Assembly: GCF_041725775.1 (NCBI RefSeq)
Contig: NZ_JBEUEL010000003.1
Location: 78,193 to 142,192, forward strand
Direction of reading: 5' to 3'
From: Pueribacillus sp041725775
Lineage (GTDB): Bacteria; Bacillota; Bacilli; Bacillales; UBA6769
Length of the DNA: 64,000 nucleotides
How positions within the stretch are numbered: position 1 is the stretch's first letter; every line of letters starts with the position of its first letter. This document shows positions 52,097 through 61,090 of the stretch, one piece after another. Below the pieces are notes generated by a model. The model saw nothing but the letters and a program-made list of their open reading frames with translations. It was not told the origin of the DNA and searched no databases. The translations under genes and the position numbers were made by a program.

Positions 52097-52105
52097 TGAT
52101 ATAAT
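52097..52105 (+). promoter_or_regulatory. Extended -10 promoter of cdaA-cdaR-glmM
   Basis: TGATATAAT (TGnTATAAT) 80 bases before cdaA, without a clear -35. A hairpin GTCGTCC/GGACGGC lies in the leader (about 52129-52146). Confidence 0.5.
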
Positions 52106-52184
52106 GAAATGGTTATGATCGTAACAAGTCGTCCAGCAGGGACGGCGTAATCCTGTGATAAAGAAACGCACTGGAGGATGACGA

Positions 52185-53015
52185 ATGTGGCCTCTCAATG
52201 AATTGAACTTTTCGAACTTCATAAGTGATTTTGGAGATGTGATCGACATCTTACTCGTCACTTATGTAATCTATAAATTAACAATGCTTATACGCGGAAC
52301 GAAAGCGATTCAACTGTTGAAAGGGATTTCTGTCATTATTGCCGTCTGGTTTTTAAGCAGTGCTTTCCAGTTACAGACGTTAAAATGGCTCGTTGAACAG
52401 GCGATAAATTTTGGTTTTTTAGCGATTATTATTATTTTCCAGCCTGAGTTACGACGAGCGCTTGAACAGCTTGGACGTGGTCGTTTTTTTACGCGATATG
52501 CGACAATTGAAGAAGACGAATATAAAGATGCGATCGATGCTCTCGTTAAAGCTTCTACATATATGGCTAAACGACGAATCGGTGCGTTAATTTCCATTGA
52601 GCGTGAAACAGGAATGAATGAATACGTAGAAACGGGCGTGCCGGTTCAAGCAAAAATTACGTCTGAATTGCTCATCAATATTTTTATTCCGAATACACCC
52701 CTTCATGATGGCGCAGTTATCGTGAGTAAAAACAATATTTTAGCAGCAGCATGTTATTTGCCCTTATCTGAAAGCCAATTGATTCCGAAAGAGTTAGGGA
52801 CGAGGCACCGGGCTGCAATCGGAATAAGTGAAGTGACGGACAGTTTAACGCTTGTCGTTTCAGAAGAAACGGGTCAAATTTCATTAGCCAAAAATGGAGA
52901 ACTTCATCGAGACTTAGATGAAGAACAATTAAAACGATTGTTAACGACTGAACTCCATCGTCAAAGCACAACAGCTTCGTCACGTTGGCAATGGAGGGGG
53001 AAAAATAATGGATAA
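52185..53015 (+). CDS. cdaA: Diadenylate cyclase CdaA
   Basis: 276-residue membrane enzyme making c-di-AMP from two ATP. Three N-terminal transmembrane helices (about residues 15-85) precede the DAC domain. Active-site motifs are LHDGAVIV (DGA at 175-177) and GTRHRAAIG (RHR). It controls potassium and osmolyte homeostasis and the cell wall. Overlaps cdaR by 8 bases, as in other Firmicutes. Confidence 0.95.
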   Translation: MWPLNELNFSNFISDFGDVIDILLVTYVIYKLTMLIRGTKAIQLLKGISVIIAVWFLSSAFQLQTLKWLVEQAINFGFLAIIIIFQPELRRALEQLGRGRFFTRYATIEEDEYKDAIDALVKASTYMAKRRIGALISIERETGMNEYVETGVPVQAKITSELLINIFIPNTPLHDGAVIVSKNNILAAACYLPLSESQLIPKELGTRHRAAIGISEVTDSLTLVVSEETGQISLAKNGELHRDLDEEQLKRLLTTELHRQSTTASSRWQWRGKNNG

Positions 53016-54237
53016 ACTGTTGAAAAGCAACTGGTTTGTCGTCTTAATTTCCTTTATATTTGCACTGATGCTTTATGCAACCGTAGCAGTACCAAAAAAT
53101 ATGCAGAATTCAGGTTCGGAATCGCGTAATCAAGTTGGCCAAGAGCAGTTGGAAGATGTAGAAGTGCATGCTTATTACGATGAAGCGAAATACGTTGTTT
53201 CAGGTGTGCCTGAAACGGTTGACGTCACGTTATCCGGTTCACCGACACAGTTGTTTATGGCTAGAATGGAAAAAAATTTAGAAGTGTTTGCGGACTTGAA
53301 CAACTTAAGTGTTGGGACCCATACGGTTCGACTTCAGCATCGTGGGTTATCAGATGGAATTGATGTGGCCATTTATCCAGCGTCCATAACAGTAACAATT
53401 GAGGAACGAGTGAGCAAAGATTTTCCAATTACAATAGAGTATGTAAATAAAGATAGTTTGCCCGAAGGTTACAATGTAAGTGACGCGGTCGTGTCACCGA
53501 CGAAAGTGACGATTTATGGAAGTGAAAGTCAACTCAATCAAATTGCGTCAATCAAAGGATTTGTTGATTTGGACGGAGCACAAGATACATTTATGACAAG
53601 TGTTCCAATTAAGGTGTACGACAAGAATGATAATGAATTAACTGGTTTTTCACTAAATCCGAATGTCGTTGATGTTGAAATACCAATTGTATCTCCGCAT
53701 AAGTTTGTACCGATAAAAATAAATCGGGAAAATAGCTTACCTGATGGTCTCAGCATTGAATCGATATCAGCAAACCCAGAAACGGTTGTTATTTTCGGTT
53801 CAAAGGGTGACATTGAAAAAATTGAGTTCGTTGAAGTTGCAGTCGATTTGAATAAGCTGTCTGATAAAGACGGGAACAGTGTAACGCTAACCGTTGACAT
53901 TCCGTTACCGAAAGGAGTAAAACGAGTTGAGCCTGAACAAATTGAAATTACCATTGAACTAGGAAAGAAAGAAACAAAAACAATTAAAAATGTTCCGCTT
54001 GAAGTGAATGGTTTGCGTGAAGGGTTGACGGTTTCTTTTATCGATCCGAAAGATGGAGAACTGGATGTTGCCATGAGTGGAGCAAAAACAATTTTAGAAC
54101 GTATTACAGCAAAGGATATTCATGCGATTGTTGATGCTTCAGGGTTAGGAAAAGGAGAACATAGTGTTGAAGTAAAGTTTAACGGACCCCAAAACGTATC
54201 ATGGCAGAAAAGGAAAACGACGATTTCAATTCATTAA
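53008..54237 (+). CDS. cdaR: CdaA regulatory protein CdaR (YbbR repeats)
   Basis: 409 residues with one N-terminal transmembrane helix (VVLISFIFALMLYATVAV) and four extracellular YbbR-type beta domains of about 80-90 residues (FPITIEYVNKDSLPEGYNV, VPIKINRENSLPDGLSIE and similar). Binds and modulates CdaA. Gene start lies inside the cdaA 3' end (8-base overlap). Confidence 0.94.
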   Translation: MDKLLKSNWFVVLISFIFALMLYATVAVPKNMQNSGSESRNQVGQEQLEDVEVHAYYDEAKYVVSGVPETVDVTLSGSPTQLFMARMEKNLEVFADLNNLSVGTHTVRLQHRGLSDGIDVAIYPASITVTIEERVSKDFPITIEYVNKDSLPEGYNVSDAVVSPTKVTIYGSESQLNQIASIKGFVDLDGAQDTFMTSVPIKVYDKNDNELTGFSLNPNVVDVEIPIVSPHKFVPIKINRENSLPDGLSIESISANPETVVIFGSKGDIEKIEFVEVAVDLNKLSDKDGNSVTLTVDIPLPKGVKRVEPEQIEITIELGKKETKTIKNVPLEVNGLREGLTVSFIDPKDGELDVAMSGAKTILERITAKDIHAIVDASGLGKGEHSVEVKFNGPQNVSWQKRKTTISIH

Positions 54238-54268
54238 TGGTTGTTATTGTAAAAGAGGAGTGAATGAA

Positions 54269-55624
54269 ATGGGGAAATATTTTGGCACAGATGGTGTCCG
54301 TGGAGTTGCAAATCGTGAACTCACCCCAGAACTAGCATTTAAAATTGGAAGATATGGTGGTTATGTTTTAACAAAAAATTGTGAAGGTAAACCGAAAGTG
54401 CTAATTGGTCGTGACACGAGAATTTCAGGTCACATGCTTGAAGGGGCACTGATTGCAGGGTTGCTTTCAATTGGCGCTGAGGTGATGCGTCTCGGTGTTA
54501 TATCGACACCGGGGGTTGCGTATTTAACAAAAGCGTTAAATGCTCAAGCCGGTGTTATGATCTCAGCATCACATAATCCGATGCAAGATAATGGGATTAA
54601 ATTTTTTGGTTCTGACGGGTTTAAGCTTTTAGATGAACAAGAAGCTGAAATTGAAGCTTTGTTGAATGAAGATAACGATCACTTACCTCGTCCAATTGGC
54701 GAAGACCTAGGTGTAGTGAATGACTACTTTGAAGGAAATCAGAAGTATTTGCAATATTTAAAGCAAACGATCGATGAAGATTTTTCAGGTTTAGTCATTG
54801 CCCTTGATTGTGCACATGGAGCGACATCATCCCTTGCTCCTCACTTATTTGCTGATTTGGAAGCTGAGATTGTGACAATGGGTACAAATCCGAATGGGCT
54901 AAATATTAACGCTGGTGTCGGCTCGACACATCCTGAAGCATTAATCGAATTAGTGAAAGAAGAACATGCTGACATCGGTTTAGCGTTTGACGGTGACGGT
55001 GATCGTTTAATTGCTGTTGATGAGAATGGCACGGTTATCGATGGCGATAAAATTATGTTCATCTGTGCTAAGTTTTTCAAAGAACACGGACTGCTTAAGA
55101 ACGATACTGTTGTGTCTACCGTTATGAGTAACTTGGGTTTTTATAAAGCATTAGAAACCAATGGTATTCAATCTAAACAAGCGGCAGTCGGTGATCGGTA
55201 TGTGATGGAAATGATGCGTGAAGGGAATTTTAATCTCGGTGGTGAGCAGTCGGGTCATATTATTTTTCTTGATTATACGACGACAGGTGACGGGATGCTG
55301 TCAGCTTTGCAACTCGTTAACATCATGAAACGGACAGGCAAAAAGCTATCTGAGTTAGCAGGAGATATGCAAACGTATCCACAACGTCTCGTTAACGTAA
55401 AAGTAACGGACAAAAATCGTGTACTTGAAAATGAGCGAATAAAACAAACGATTGATCAAGTTGAACGGGAACTAGGCAAAGATGGGCGCGTACTCGTACG
55501 ACCATCTGGCACAGAGCCACTCGTACGAGTGATGGTTGAAGCCCCGTTAAAAGAACAATGCGACGAATATGTACAAAAAATTTCGAGCATTGTTCAAGAC
55601 GAAATGGGAATAGAAGAAAACTAA
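54269..55624 (+). CDS. glmM: Phosphoglucosamine mutase
   Basis: 451-residue cytosolic enzyme converting glucosamine-6-P to glucosamine-1-P for UDP-GlcNAc. Active-site phosphoserine is in MISASHNPMQDNG (Ser101), the metal loop is AFDGDGDRLIAVD, the sugar loop GGEQSGHI, and the phosphate-binding loop RPSGTEPLVRVM. ATG 54269 has AGAGGAG 8 bases upstream. In other bacilli glmS follows; here a terminator does. Confidence 0.96.
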   Translation: MGKYFGTDGVRGVANRELTPELAFKIGRYGGYVLTKNCEGKPKVLIGRDTRISGHMLEGALIAGLLSIGAEVMRLGVISTPGVAYLTKALNAQAGVMISASHNPMQDNGIKFFGSDGFKLLDEQEAEIEALLNEDNDHLPRPIGEDLGVVNDYFEGNQKYLQYLKQTIDEDFSGLVIALDCAHGATSSLAPHLFADLEAEIVTMGTNPNGLNINAGVGSTHPEALIELVKEEHADIGLAFDGDGDRLIAVDENGTVIDGDKIMFICAKFFKEHGLLKNDTVVSTVMSNLGFYKALETNGIQSKQAAVGDRYVMEMMREGNFNLGGEQSGHIIFLDYTTTGDGMLSALQLVNIMKRTGKKLSELAGDMQTYPQRLVNVKVTDKNRVLENERIKQTIDQVERELGKDGRVLVRPSGTEPLVRVMVEAPLKEQCDEYVQKISSIVQDEMGIEEN

Positions 55625-55632
55625 TTTTGTAG

Positions 55633-55673
55633 AGGCGAACCATTCAGTTTAAATACTGATATGGCGCCTTTTT
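55633..55673 (+). terminator. Terminator of cdaA-cdaR-glmM
   Basis: AGGCG/CGCCT (55633-55637 with 55665-55669) around inner TCAGT/ACTGA, then TTTTT. Confidence 0.75.
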
Positions 55674-55720
55674 GTATTTCCATCTATAACCTATTAGAAA
55701 GAAATAAAGCTCATAAATTA

Positions 55721-55747
55721 AAGACTTGCTCGTCTGCAAGTCTTTTT
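55721..55747 (+). terminator. Second hairpin terminator
   Basis: AAGACTTGC/GCAAGTCTT (55721-55729 with 55736-55744) followed by TTT; about 50 bases after the first. Confidence 0.75.
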
Positions 55748-55853
55748 CGCTTCAGCTGGGAAAAAGTGTAAAATATTTAACTGAATTATAGACTGTTATG
55801 AAATGGGGATGATAAAATGTACAGTCTTAACTAATTGTAAAGGAGTTGTTGCT

Positions 55854-56105
55854 ATGGCTACTCGGTATCGTTGTCCAAATTGTCGAACAAATCGTTCTCG
55901 TTTTAACATTATTGAACAAAATGCTTATGCAGTAAAGCTTGATCCTCAAACAGGTCAAATTATTGAAAAGTACGAAGCTGGTGTTAATCCTGGTCCGTTT
56001 CACAAAATGTATAGTGGACCAGAAAGAAGGCTACAATGTGCGGTCTGCGGATTGAACGAAAACGAACAAACGTTTATTAAATTTGGAGAGAAACAGGAGA
56101 GATAA
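55854..56105 (+). CDS. Small zinc-ribbon protein
   Basis: 83 residues with two CxxC knuckles, RYRCPNCRTNRSRFN and LQCAVCGLNENEQ, consistent with a zinc-ribbon. The segment between (EQNAYAVKLDPQTGQIIEKY) is beta-rich. ATG 55854 after AAAGGAG is preferred to the upstream ATG 55803. It ends 3 bases before the metallo-beta-lactamase gene and probably forms an operon with it and the P450. Function unknown. Confidence 0.75.
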   Translation: MATRYRCPNCRTNRSRFNIIEQNAYAVKLDPQTGQIIEKYEAGVNPGPFHKMYSGPERRLQCAVCGLNENEQTFIKFGEKQER

Positions 56106-56108
56106 AAA

Positions 56109-56969
56109 TTGAATAAAGACATGAGTTACGGAAGTGATTATAAATATATTCCGACAACTTCAATTGGAAGTGGCATCGGTATTGAATTACTTCCTGATTT
56201 ATATTGTTATACAATTCAAATCGTGAATATCGTGTTAGTCGGGAAGCCCGAGACAAATGAGTTTGTATTAGTTGATGCCGGCATGCCAGAGTCGGCGAAT
56301 AAAATTATTTCAGTTGTAGAAGGTCGTTTCAAAAAGAATAGTCGACCGAGAGCGATAATTTTAACACATGGACATTTTGACCACGTTGGAGCTGTCATTG
56401 AGCTTGTTGAGTATTGGAAAATTCCTGTTTATGCACATGAATTAGAACTACCTTATTTAACAGGGCAGAAAAGCTATCCTAAACCCGATCCATCAGTTGA
56501 AGGCGGAATCGTTGCAAAGTTGTCTCCGATGTTTCCGAATGAATCGATTGATTTAGGGACGAATATTCATCTTTTGCCTTCAGATGGATCTGTACCACAC
56601 ATGCCTGGATTTCGCTGGATTCATACACCAGGACATACACCTGGTCACGTTTCGTTATTCCGAGAGAATGATCGATCGCTCATAGTAGGAGATGCGTTTG
56701 TTACTGTTAAGCAAGAATATTTGTATAAGGTGATAACACAAGAAAAAGAAATGAGTGGACCACCACGCTACTTGACGACAGATTGGAAAGCTGCAAAACA
56801 ATCTGTTGAAAAACTAGAAGCTTTAAAGCCGTCTGTTGCGGTAACGGGTCACGGGGCACCGATGGAGGGGAATGAGCTTTCAAGCAATTTAAAAATGTTA
56901 GTTGAAAAGTTTGATCAAATGGCAGTTCCGAATTATGGAAAATTTGTTGACAATGATCGATTACATTAA
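56109..56969 (+). CDS. MBL-fold metallo-hydrolase
   Basis: 286 residues. Metal-binding motifs are ILTHGHFDHVGAV, HTPGHTPGHVSLF, VGDAFVTVK and a final VTGHGAP, so all ligands of a dinuclear centre are present. TTG 56109 follows CAGGAGAG; ATG 56121 is an alternative. Substrate not known. Middle gene of a zinc-ribbon/MBL/CYP152 operon. Confidence 0.88.
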   Translation: MNKDMSYGSDYKYIPTTSIGSGIGIELLPDLYCYTIQIVNIVLVGKPETNEFVLVDAGMPESANKIISVVEGRFKKNSRPRAIILTHGHFDHVGAVIELVEYWKIPVYAHELELPYLTGQKSYPKPDPSVEGGIVAKLSPMFPNESIDLGTNIHLLPSDGSVPHMPGFRWIHTPGHTPGHVSLFRENDRSLIVGDAFVTVKQEYLYKVITQEKEMSGPPRYLTTDWKAAKQSVEKLEALKPSVAVTGHGAPMEGNELSSNLKMLVEKFDQMAVPNYGKFVDNDRLH

Positions 56970-57016
56970 TGGGCTATTATCATGAAAATCATTATTTTGA
57001 CAGGGAGAAATGTTCA

Positions 57017-58276
57017 ATGCAAAAAACGAAGCGATTACCACGTGAAAAAGGATTCGATCATAGCATCAATTTAATGAGAGAAGGATATCGCTACATCTTG
57101 AACCGAAGACAAAGTCTTCAATCAGATTTATTTGAGACTCGATTAATGGGACAAACAGCGGTTTGCATGGGTGGTAAGGAAGCAGTCAAGCTTTTTTATG
57201 ACAATGAAAAATTTCAAAGACAGGGTGCAGCGCCAAATCGTGTACGCGAAACGCTATTCGGAGAAAAAGGCGTTCAGACGTTAGATGGTGAAGCACATAA
57301 GCATCGAAAGATAATGTTTATGTCGCTTATGTCTTCTGAAAAACTAGCAGATCTGGCGAATTTGACAAAAAAAGCATGGGAGCATGCTGTTCGAAACTGG
57401 GAACAAACCGAGCAAGTTATTTTATACGAGGAAGCTAAAAAAATGTTTTGTCAAGTCGCTTGCGAATGGACAGGTGTTCCACTAAAAGATAACGAATGGC
57501 ATGAACGAACTGATGCCTTAAGCAGTTTGTTTGAGTCTCCTACAAAAATTGGACCGAATCATTGGCGTGGTCGTCACGGAAGAAATGTAGTTGAAAATTG
57601 GATTGCTAAAATTATTACAGACGTTCGGGAGGAAAAGTTAAAGCCGATGGAGGGAACAGCGTTACATACGTTTTCATGGCATCGTGATGTTAATGAGCAA
57701 CTGTTGTCTCCTGAAGTTGCGGCAGTTGAAGTAATTAATATTTTACGTCCGATTATTGCGATTGCAGTTTATGTTTGCTTCATTGTACTCGCTTTAAAAC
57801 ATTACCCAAACGACAGAGAGAAAGTCATTTCTGACTTTGAACAGTATGCAGACCCGTTTATCCATGAAGTACGACGCTTTTATCCGTTTTTTCCGTATAC
57901 AGCCGCACGTGTAAAACAAGACTTTACGTGGAACGGTTTTACGTTTAAACGAGGTACGTTAACATTGCTTGATTTGTATGGAACAAATCATGACCCAAAA
58001 CTTTGGGAAAACCCCGATTTGTTTAAGTTGGATCGTTTTATTGAAAAAAATGAGCATGTTTTTACACTCATTCCGCAAGGAGGAGGAGAATATGTCACTG
58101 GACATCGGTGTGCTGGAGAAGCAGTTACGATTGAAGTGATGAAAATGAGTCTAAATTTTCTTGTTAACCGAATCGAGTATAAATTGCCTGAGCAAGATTT
58201 AAGCTATAGCTTAGTTGATATGCCGAGCATTCCGAAAAGCAAAGTTATATTAACGGATATAAAGAAAAAAAGATAA
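57017..58276 (+). CDS. cypC: Fatty-acid peroxygenase, cytochrome P450 CYP152 family
   Basis: 419-residue H2O2-dependent P450 hydroxylating fatty acids at alpha/beta carbons, and in some relatives decarboxylating to alkenes. It closely follows B. subtilis P450-BS-beta (YbdT): SDLFETRLMG, FQRQGAAPNRV, the distal INILRPIIAI with the carboxylate-binding Arg-Pro, EVRRFYPFFPY (ExxR) and the heme loop GHRCAGEA with Cys365. ATG 57017 follows GGGAG. Third gene of its operon. Needs no reductase partner. Confidence 0.93.
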   Translation: MQKTKRLPREKGFDHSINLMREGYRYILNRRQSLQSDLFETRLMGQTAVCMGGKEAVKLFYDNEKFQRQGAAPNRVRETLFGEKGVQTLDGEAHKHRKIMFMSLMSSEKLADLANLTKKAWEHAVRNWEQTEQVILYEEAKKMFCQVACEWTGVPLKDNEWHERTDALSSLFESPTKIGPNHWRGRHGRNVVENWIAKIITDVREEKLKPMEGTALHTFSWHRDVNEQLLSPEVAAVEVINILRPIIAIAVYVCFIVLALKHYPNDREKVISDFEQYADPFIHEVRRFYPFFPYTAARVKQDFTWNGFTFKRGTLTLLDLYGTNHDPKLWENPDLFKLDRFIEKNEHVFTLIPQGGGEYVTGHRCAGEAVTIEVMKMSLNFLVNRIEYKLPEQDLSYSLVDMPSIPKSKVILTDIKKKR

Positions 58277-58299
58277 AGCCGGTAAGTGATCGGCTTTAT
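58273..58299. terminator. Bidirectional terminator
   Basis: ATAAAGCCG/CGGCTTTAT (58273-58281 with 58291-58299). It overlaps the stop codon of the minus-strand small gene. Confidence 0.8.
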
Positions 58300-58439
58300 T
58301 CTTTGATGCCTTCAAGCCATTCAGAGTAACAGATATCACACAATGTTTCTTCTCGTTCTTTGGCTTCGTAAAAAAAAGAAATATAATGAAAATTTCGTTC
58401 TTCAATGACATCATCACAATTGAAACAGGTGCTTTCCAC
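58296..58439 (-). CDS. 47-residue CxxC zinc-knuckle protein
   Basis: GTG start at 58439, 8 bases after AAAGG. The product begins MESTCFNCDDVIEERNF and ends LCDICYSEWLEGIKE. Two CxxC pairs 27 residues apart suggest a single treble-clef or zinc-ribbon. Both Cys pairs, a ribosome site and a terminator support a real gene. Function unknown. Confidence 0.65.
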   Translation of the reverse strand: MESTCFNCDDVIEERNFHYISFFYEAKEREETLCDICYSEWLEGIKE

Positions 58440-58711
58440 TTTGTTCACCTTTCTTTATCCATAGTTTCAAAAATTTTTAACGTTAGTTTTTCCAAATAAC
58501 AAGTGAAACATGCAAGGCAATTTTTATTTGTGAAACAAATTTTTTTACGATACAGTAATAGAATGAACTGTTTCTAAGGGTGACATAAGTGCCGCAAGCT
58601 TTGAACGCAGATGAAACCACAACATCGCAAGGTACCTATTCAAGCAGTTGCATCATCAGCATTTGATGAAAATGACGTTCCTGTGCAAATTATTTTAATC
58701 GAAAGCGGTGT
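58440..58711. other. Intergenic region with a 34-codon fragment
   Basis: ATG 58612 opens 34 codons (KPQHRKVPIQAVASSAFDEN, ending IILIESGV), which reads like the C-terminus of a lost protein. Otherwise AT-rich, with no RNA or repeat seen. Confidence 0.35.
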
Positions 58712-59304
58712 TTAAGTTGTTACAGGGGAGCGGATCATTCCTGATTTTATGAAGCGGGATAATTGAATGTATTAAATTTTGTAACTCCATATGTAAAAGG
58801 TAGAGTGCTCGACATCGCATGTGGCTCGGGCGATGGGCCTATTTTGTTGCAAAAATGTGTAAACACGATTGTGAAGAAATTGTCGGAGTCGATATTGACC
58901 ACGATACAATTCAGTATGCAATGAAACGTTATTAACATCCTCTTGTAACTTAGCAAAGAGAGAATGCTCTATTACCCTCATTCAAGAAATCGGACAGTTC
59001 GATACGGTTATGAGTTTTGAAACGCTAGAGCATGTAAGCCGACGAGAAACAGTTTGCTAAACAAATGTACCGCTTTTTTAAAGCCTGGTGGTATATTCAT
59101 ATTGTCTACTCCATTTGGGGAAGGAAGAAGTAAACCGTACTGTATCCGATTTCATTATTTTCAACTGACTCGTGAAGAATTCGAGACGCTATTTCGTTCT
59201 CTGCCCTTTGAACAAGTGCAGTTTTATGAACGCGGGGAGTGACATTTGAGCAGCCTAGTGAAGGTGTAAAGTATAATTTTGGCATTGTCGTTGCTAAGAA
59301 ATAA
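58712..59304 (+). pseudogene. Class I SAM methyltransferase pseudogene
   Basis: Fragments in different frames reconstruct a UbiG/type-11 methyltransferase: ERIIPDFMKRDN, VTPYVKGRVLDIACGSGDGP (motif I), CEEIVGVDIDHDTIQYAMKR, FDTVMSFETLEHVSRRE, YRFLKPGGIFILSTPFGEG and finally EQPSEGVKYNFGIVVAKK with stop at 59304. Several frameshifts and in-frame stops make it non-functional. Homologues are often linked with glycan biosynthesis genes. Confidence 0.8.
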
Positions 59305-59339
59305 TAACGTAAGTATAGAAAGGAAATGGTGAAACATCC

Positions 59340-60161
59340 ATGTACCGAGCATTATCGATTGCCGGAGCCGCTGCAAGAAGCGGAGCTGGTATTCAAGCAG
59401 ATCTAAAAACATTTCAAGAACTAGATGTTTATGGAATGAGCGCAATTACAGCAATAGTTGCGACTCACCCGGAGACGAAGAAAGGGATTTTTCCTCATTC
59501 ACTTGAAGTGATTGAAGCACAGTTGTATACAATCTTAAGAGATATTGGCGTTGATGCGCTCAAGACAGGCATGCTGTTCACTGAAGAAGTGATTACACAT
59601 GTAGCGAATTGGCTTAAAAAGGCTGAAACGGACAATATCGTCGTCGATCCAGTCATGATTGGAAAAATGGGTTCAGCATTATTAAAAGACGATGCAATCG
59701 ATGCAATGAAAAAGAAGCTTATCCCGCTCGCGAAAGTAATTACGCCGAATATGCCTGAAGCGGCTCGACTGCTTAACATTGACAAACTTACGACAGTTTC
59801 CGATTTAAAAGCTGCTGCGAAAGCGTTGCATGAATTAGGATCAGATTATGTGCTTGTGAAAGGCGGACGGCTTGAAGGTCCAGCTACTGACATCTTATAT
59901 GACGGGAAACAGTATTATATTTTGGAGTCGCCTAGGATTAACACAATCCACACGAACGGCGCGGGTTGTACGTATTCGGCTGCAATTACAGCAGAACTTG
60001 CTAAAGGAAAAACAGTACTAGATGCGGTTGAAAAAGCAAAAAAATTTATTACAGCTGCGATCCGTCATTCATTTGGATTCAAACGGGGAGTTGGTCCGAC
60101 GTATCACGCGGCATACGGAAAGTACGATGAGGCATCTGTTCTTGTGACGATTGAAAAGTAG
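59340..60161 (+). CDS. pdxK: Pyridoxine/pyridoxal/pyridoxamine (or HMP) kinase, ThiD/PdxK type
   Basis: 273-residue ribokinase-superfamily enzyme. AGIQADLKTFQELDVYGMSA, DALKTGMLFTEEV, VVDPVMIGKMGS, ITPNMPEAARLLN, YVLVKGGRLEGPATDILYDG and the anion-hole/catalytic HTNGAGCTYSAA are present. The usual GSDSSGG near the N-terminus reads GAAARSG, a variation also known in related Bacillus PdxK proteins. The ribosome site (AAAGGA) is about 15 bases from the ATG, longer than normal. Vitamin B6 versus HMP specificity is not certain. Confidence 0.87.
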   Translation: MYRALSIAGAAARSGAGIQADLKTFQELDVYGMSAITAIVATHPETKKGIFPHSLEVIEAQLYTILRDIGVDALKTGMLFTEEVITHVANWLKKAETDNIVVDPVMIGKMGSALLKDDAIDAMKKKLIPLAKVITPNMPEAARLLNIDKLTTVSDLKAAAKALHELGSDYVLVKGGRLEGPATDILYDGKQYYILESPRINTIHTNGAGCTYSAAITAELAKGKTVLDAVEKAKKFITAAIRHSFGFKRGVGPTYHAAYGKYDEASVLVTIEK

Positions 60162-60203
60162 ATTTAGATAGACTGATAGGAAGCAAAAGTCGGGAAATGG
60201 GGA

Positions 60204-61028
60204 ATGATGATGGAAACAAATATAATGATTTTACTTAAATACATTTTTTTAGGGTTATTGCAAGGGATTACGGAGCCAATTCCGATTTCATCAAGTGGAC
60301 ACCTCGTGTTAGCACAACATTTTATGGGGATTGCAACTGAGAAATTAACGTTTGAGCTTCTTGTCAATGCAGGATCACTCATTGCTGTTCTTATCATTTA
60401 TCGAAAAGATATATGGCGTCTCATCAAAAATGGGCTTTCATACTTAACAACACGCAATGAAGCAGCGAAATCGGATTTTCGATTTATCGTTTATTTAATG
60501 ATTGCGACCATTCCTGCAGGTGTAGCCGGAGTTCTTTTTGAAGAAAAAATTTCAAGTATTTTTAAAGGTGGCGTTATTGGAATTGGGATCACGCTTCTCA
60601 TTACAGGAGTAGCGTTATTTCTCATTCGGAACCTTCGCGGTCGTAAACAAGATAATGATTTACGCCTTCGTGATGCAATTATCGTCGGTTTGGCACAAAT
60701 GATTGCATTAATTCCAGGGATTAGCCGCTCTGGTGCAACGATTGTCGCTGCCATGGGGGTAGGTATGAAACCTGATACTGCGTTGCGGTTTTCATTTTTG
60801 CTTTATATCCCAGTTAGTGTTGGAGGTACACTCCTAAGTGTAACTGATATGATCAATGATCCTGATTTAACGACATTGTTTGTCCCCTATGTACTCGCTT
60901 TTCTCGTATCGATCATTGCATCTTATTTTGCATTAAAATGGTTTATGGGCATTATGCAGAAAGGGAATTTAATTTACTTCAGTTTATATTGTTTTATCGT
61001 TGGTACGTTAGTGATTATTTTTGCGTAA
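60204..61028 (+). CDS. uppP: Undecaprenyl-diphosphatase UppP (BacA)
   Basis: 274-residue polytopic membrane phosphatase recycling the lipid carrier of peptidoglycan and teichoic-acid synthesis; it also gives bacitracin tolerance. Signature GITEPIPISSSGHLVLA (residues ~22-37) and the second motif PGISRSGATIV are intact. Three consecutive ATG codons (60204, 60207, 60210); the third has the best spacing from GGGGA. Monocistronic. Confidence 0.94.
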   Translation: MMMETNIMILLKYIFLGLLQGITEPIPISSSGHLVLAQHFMGIATEKLTFELLVNAGSLIAVLIIYRKDIWRLIKNGLSYLTTRNEAAKSDFRFIVYLMIATIPAGVAGVLFEEKISSIFKGGVIGIGITLLITGVALFLIRNLRGRKQDNDLRLRDAIIVGLAQMIALIPGISRSGATIVAAMGVGMKPDTALRFSFLLYIPVSVGGTLLSVTDMINDPDLTTLFVPYVLAFLVSIIASYFALKWFMGIMQKGNLIYFSLYCFIVGTLVIIFA

Positions 61029-61090
61029 TGAATAGGAAAAACCGCTTCAATGTAGTGATAAACGTTAGCTGAACAAGGGGGGAAATGTTG

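Noticed and set aside
55625..55853. glmS ribozyme after glmM
   Set aside because: Only two terminator hairpins are present, and the next gene is a zinc-ribbon protein.
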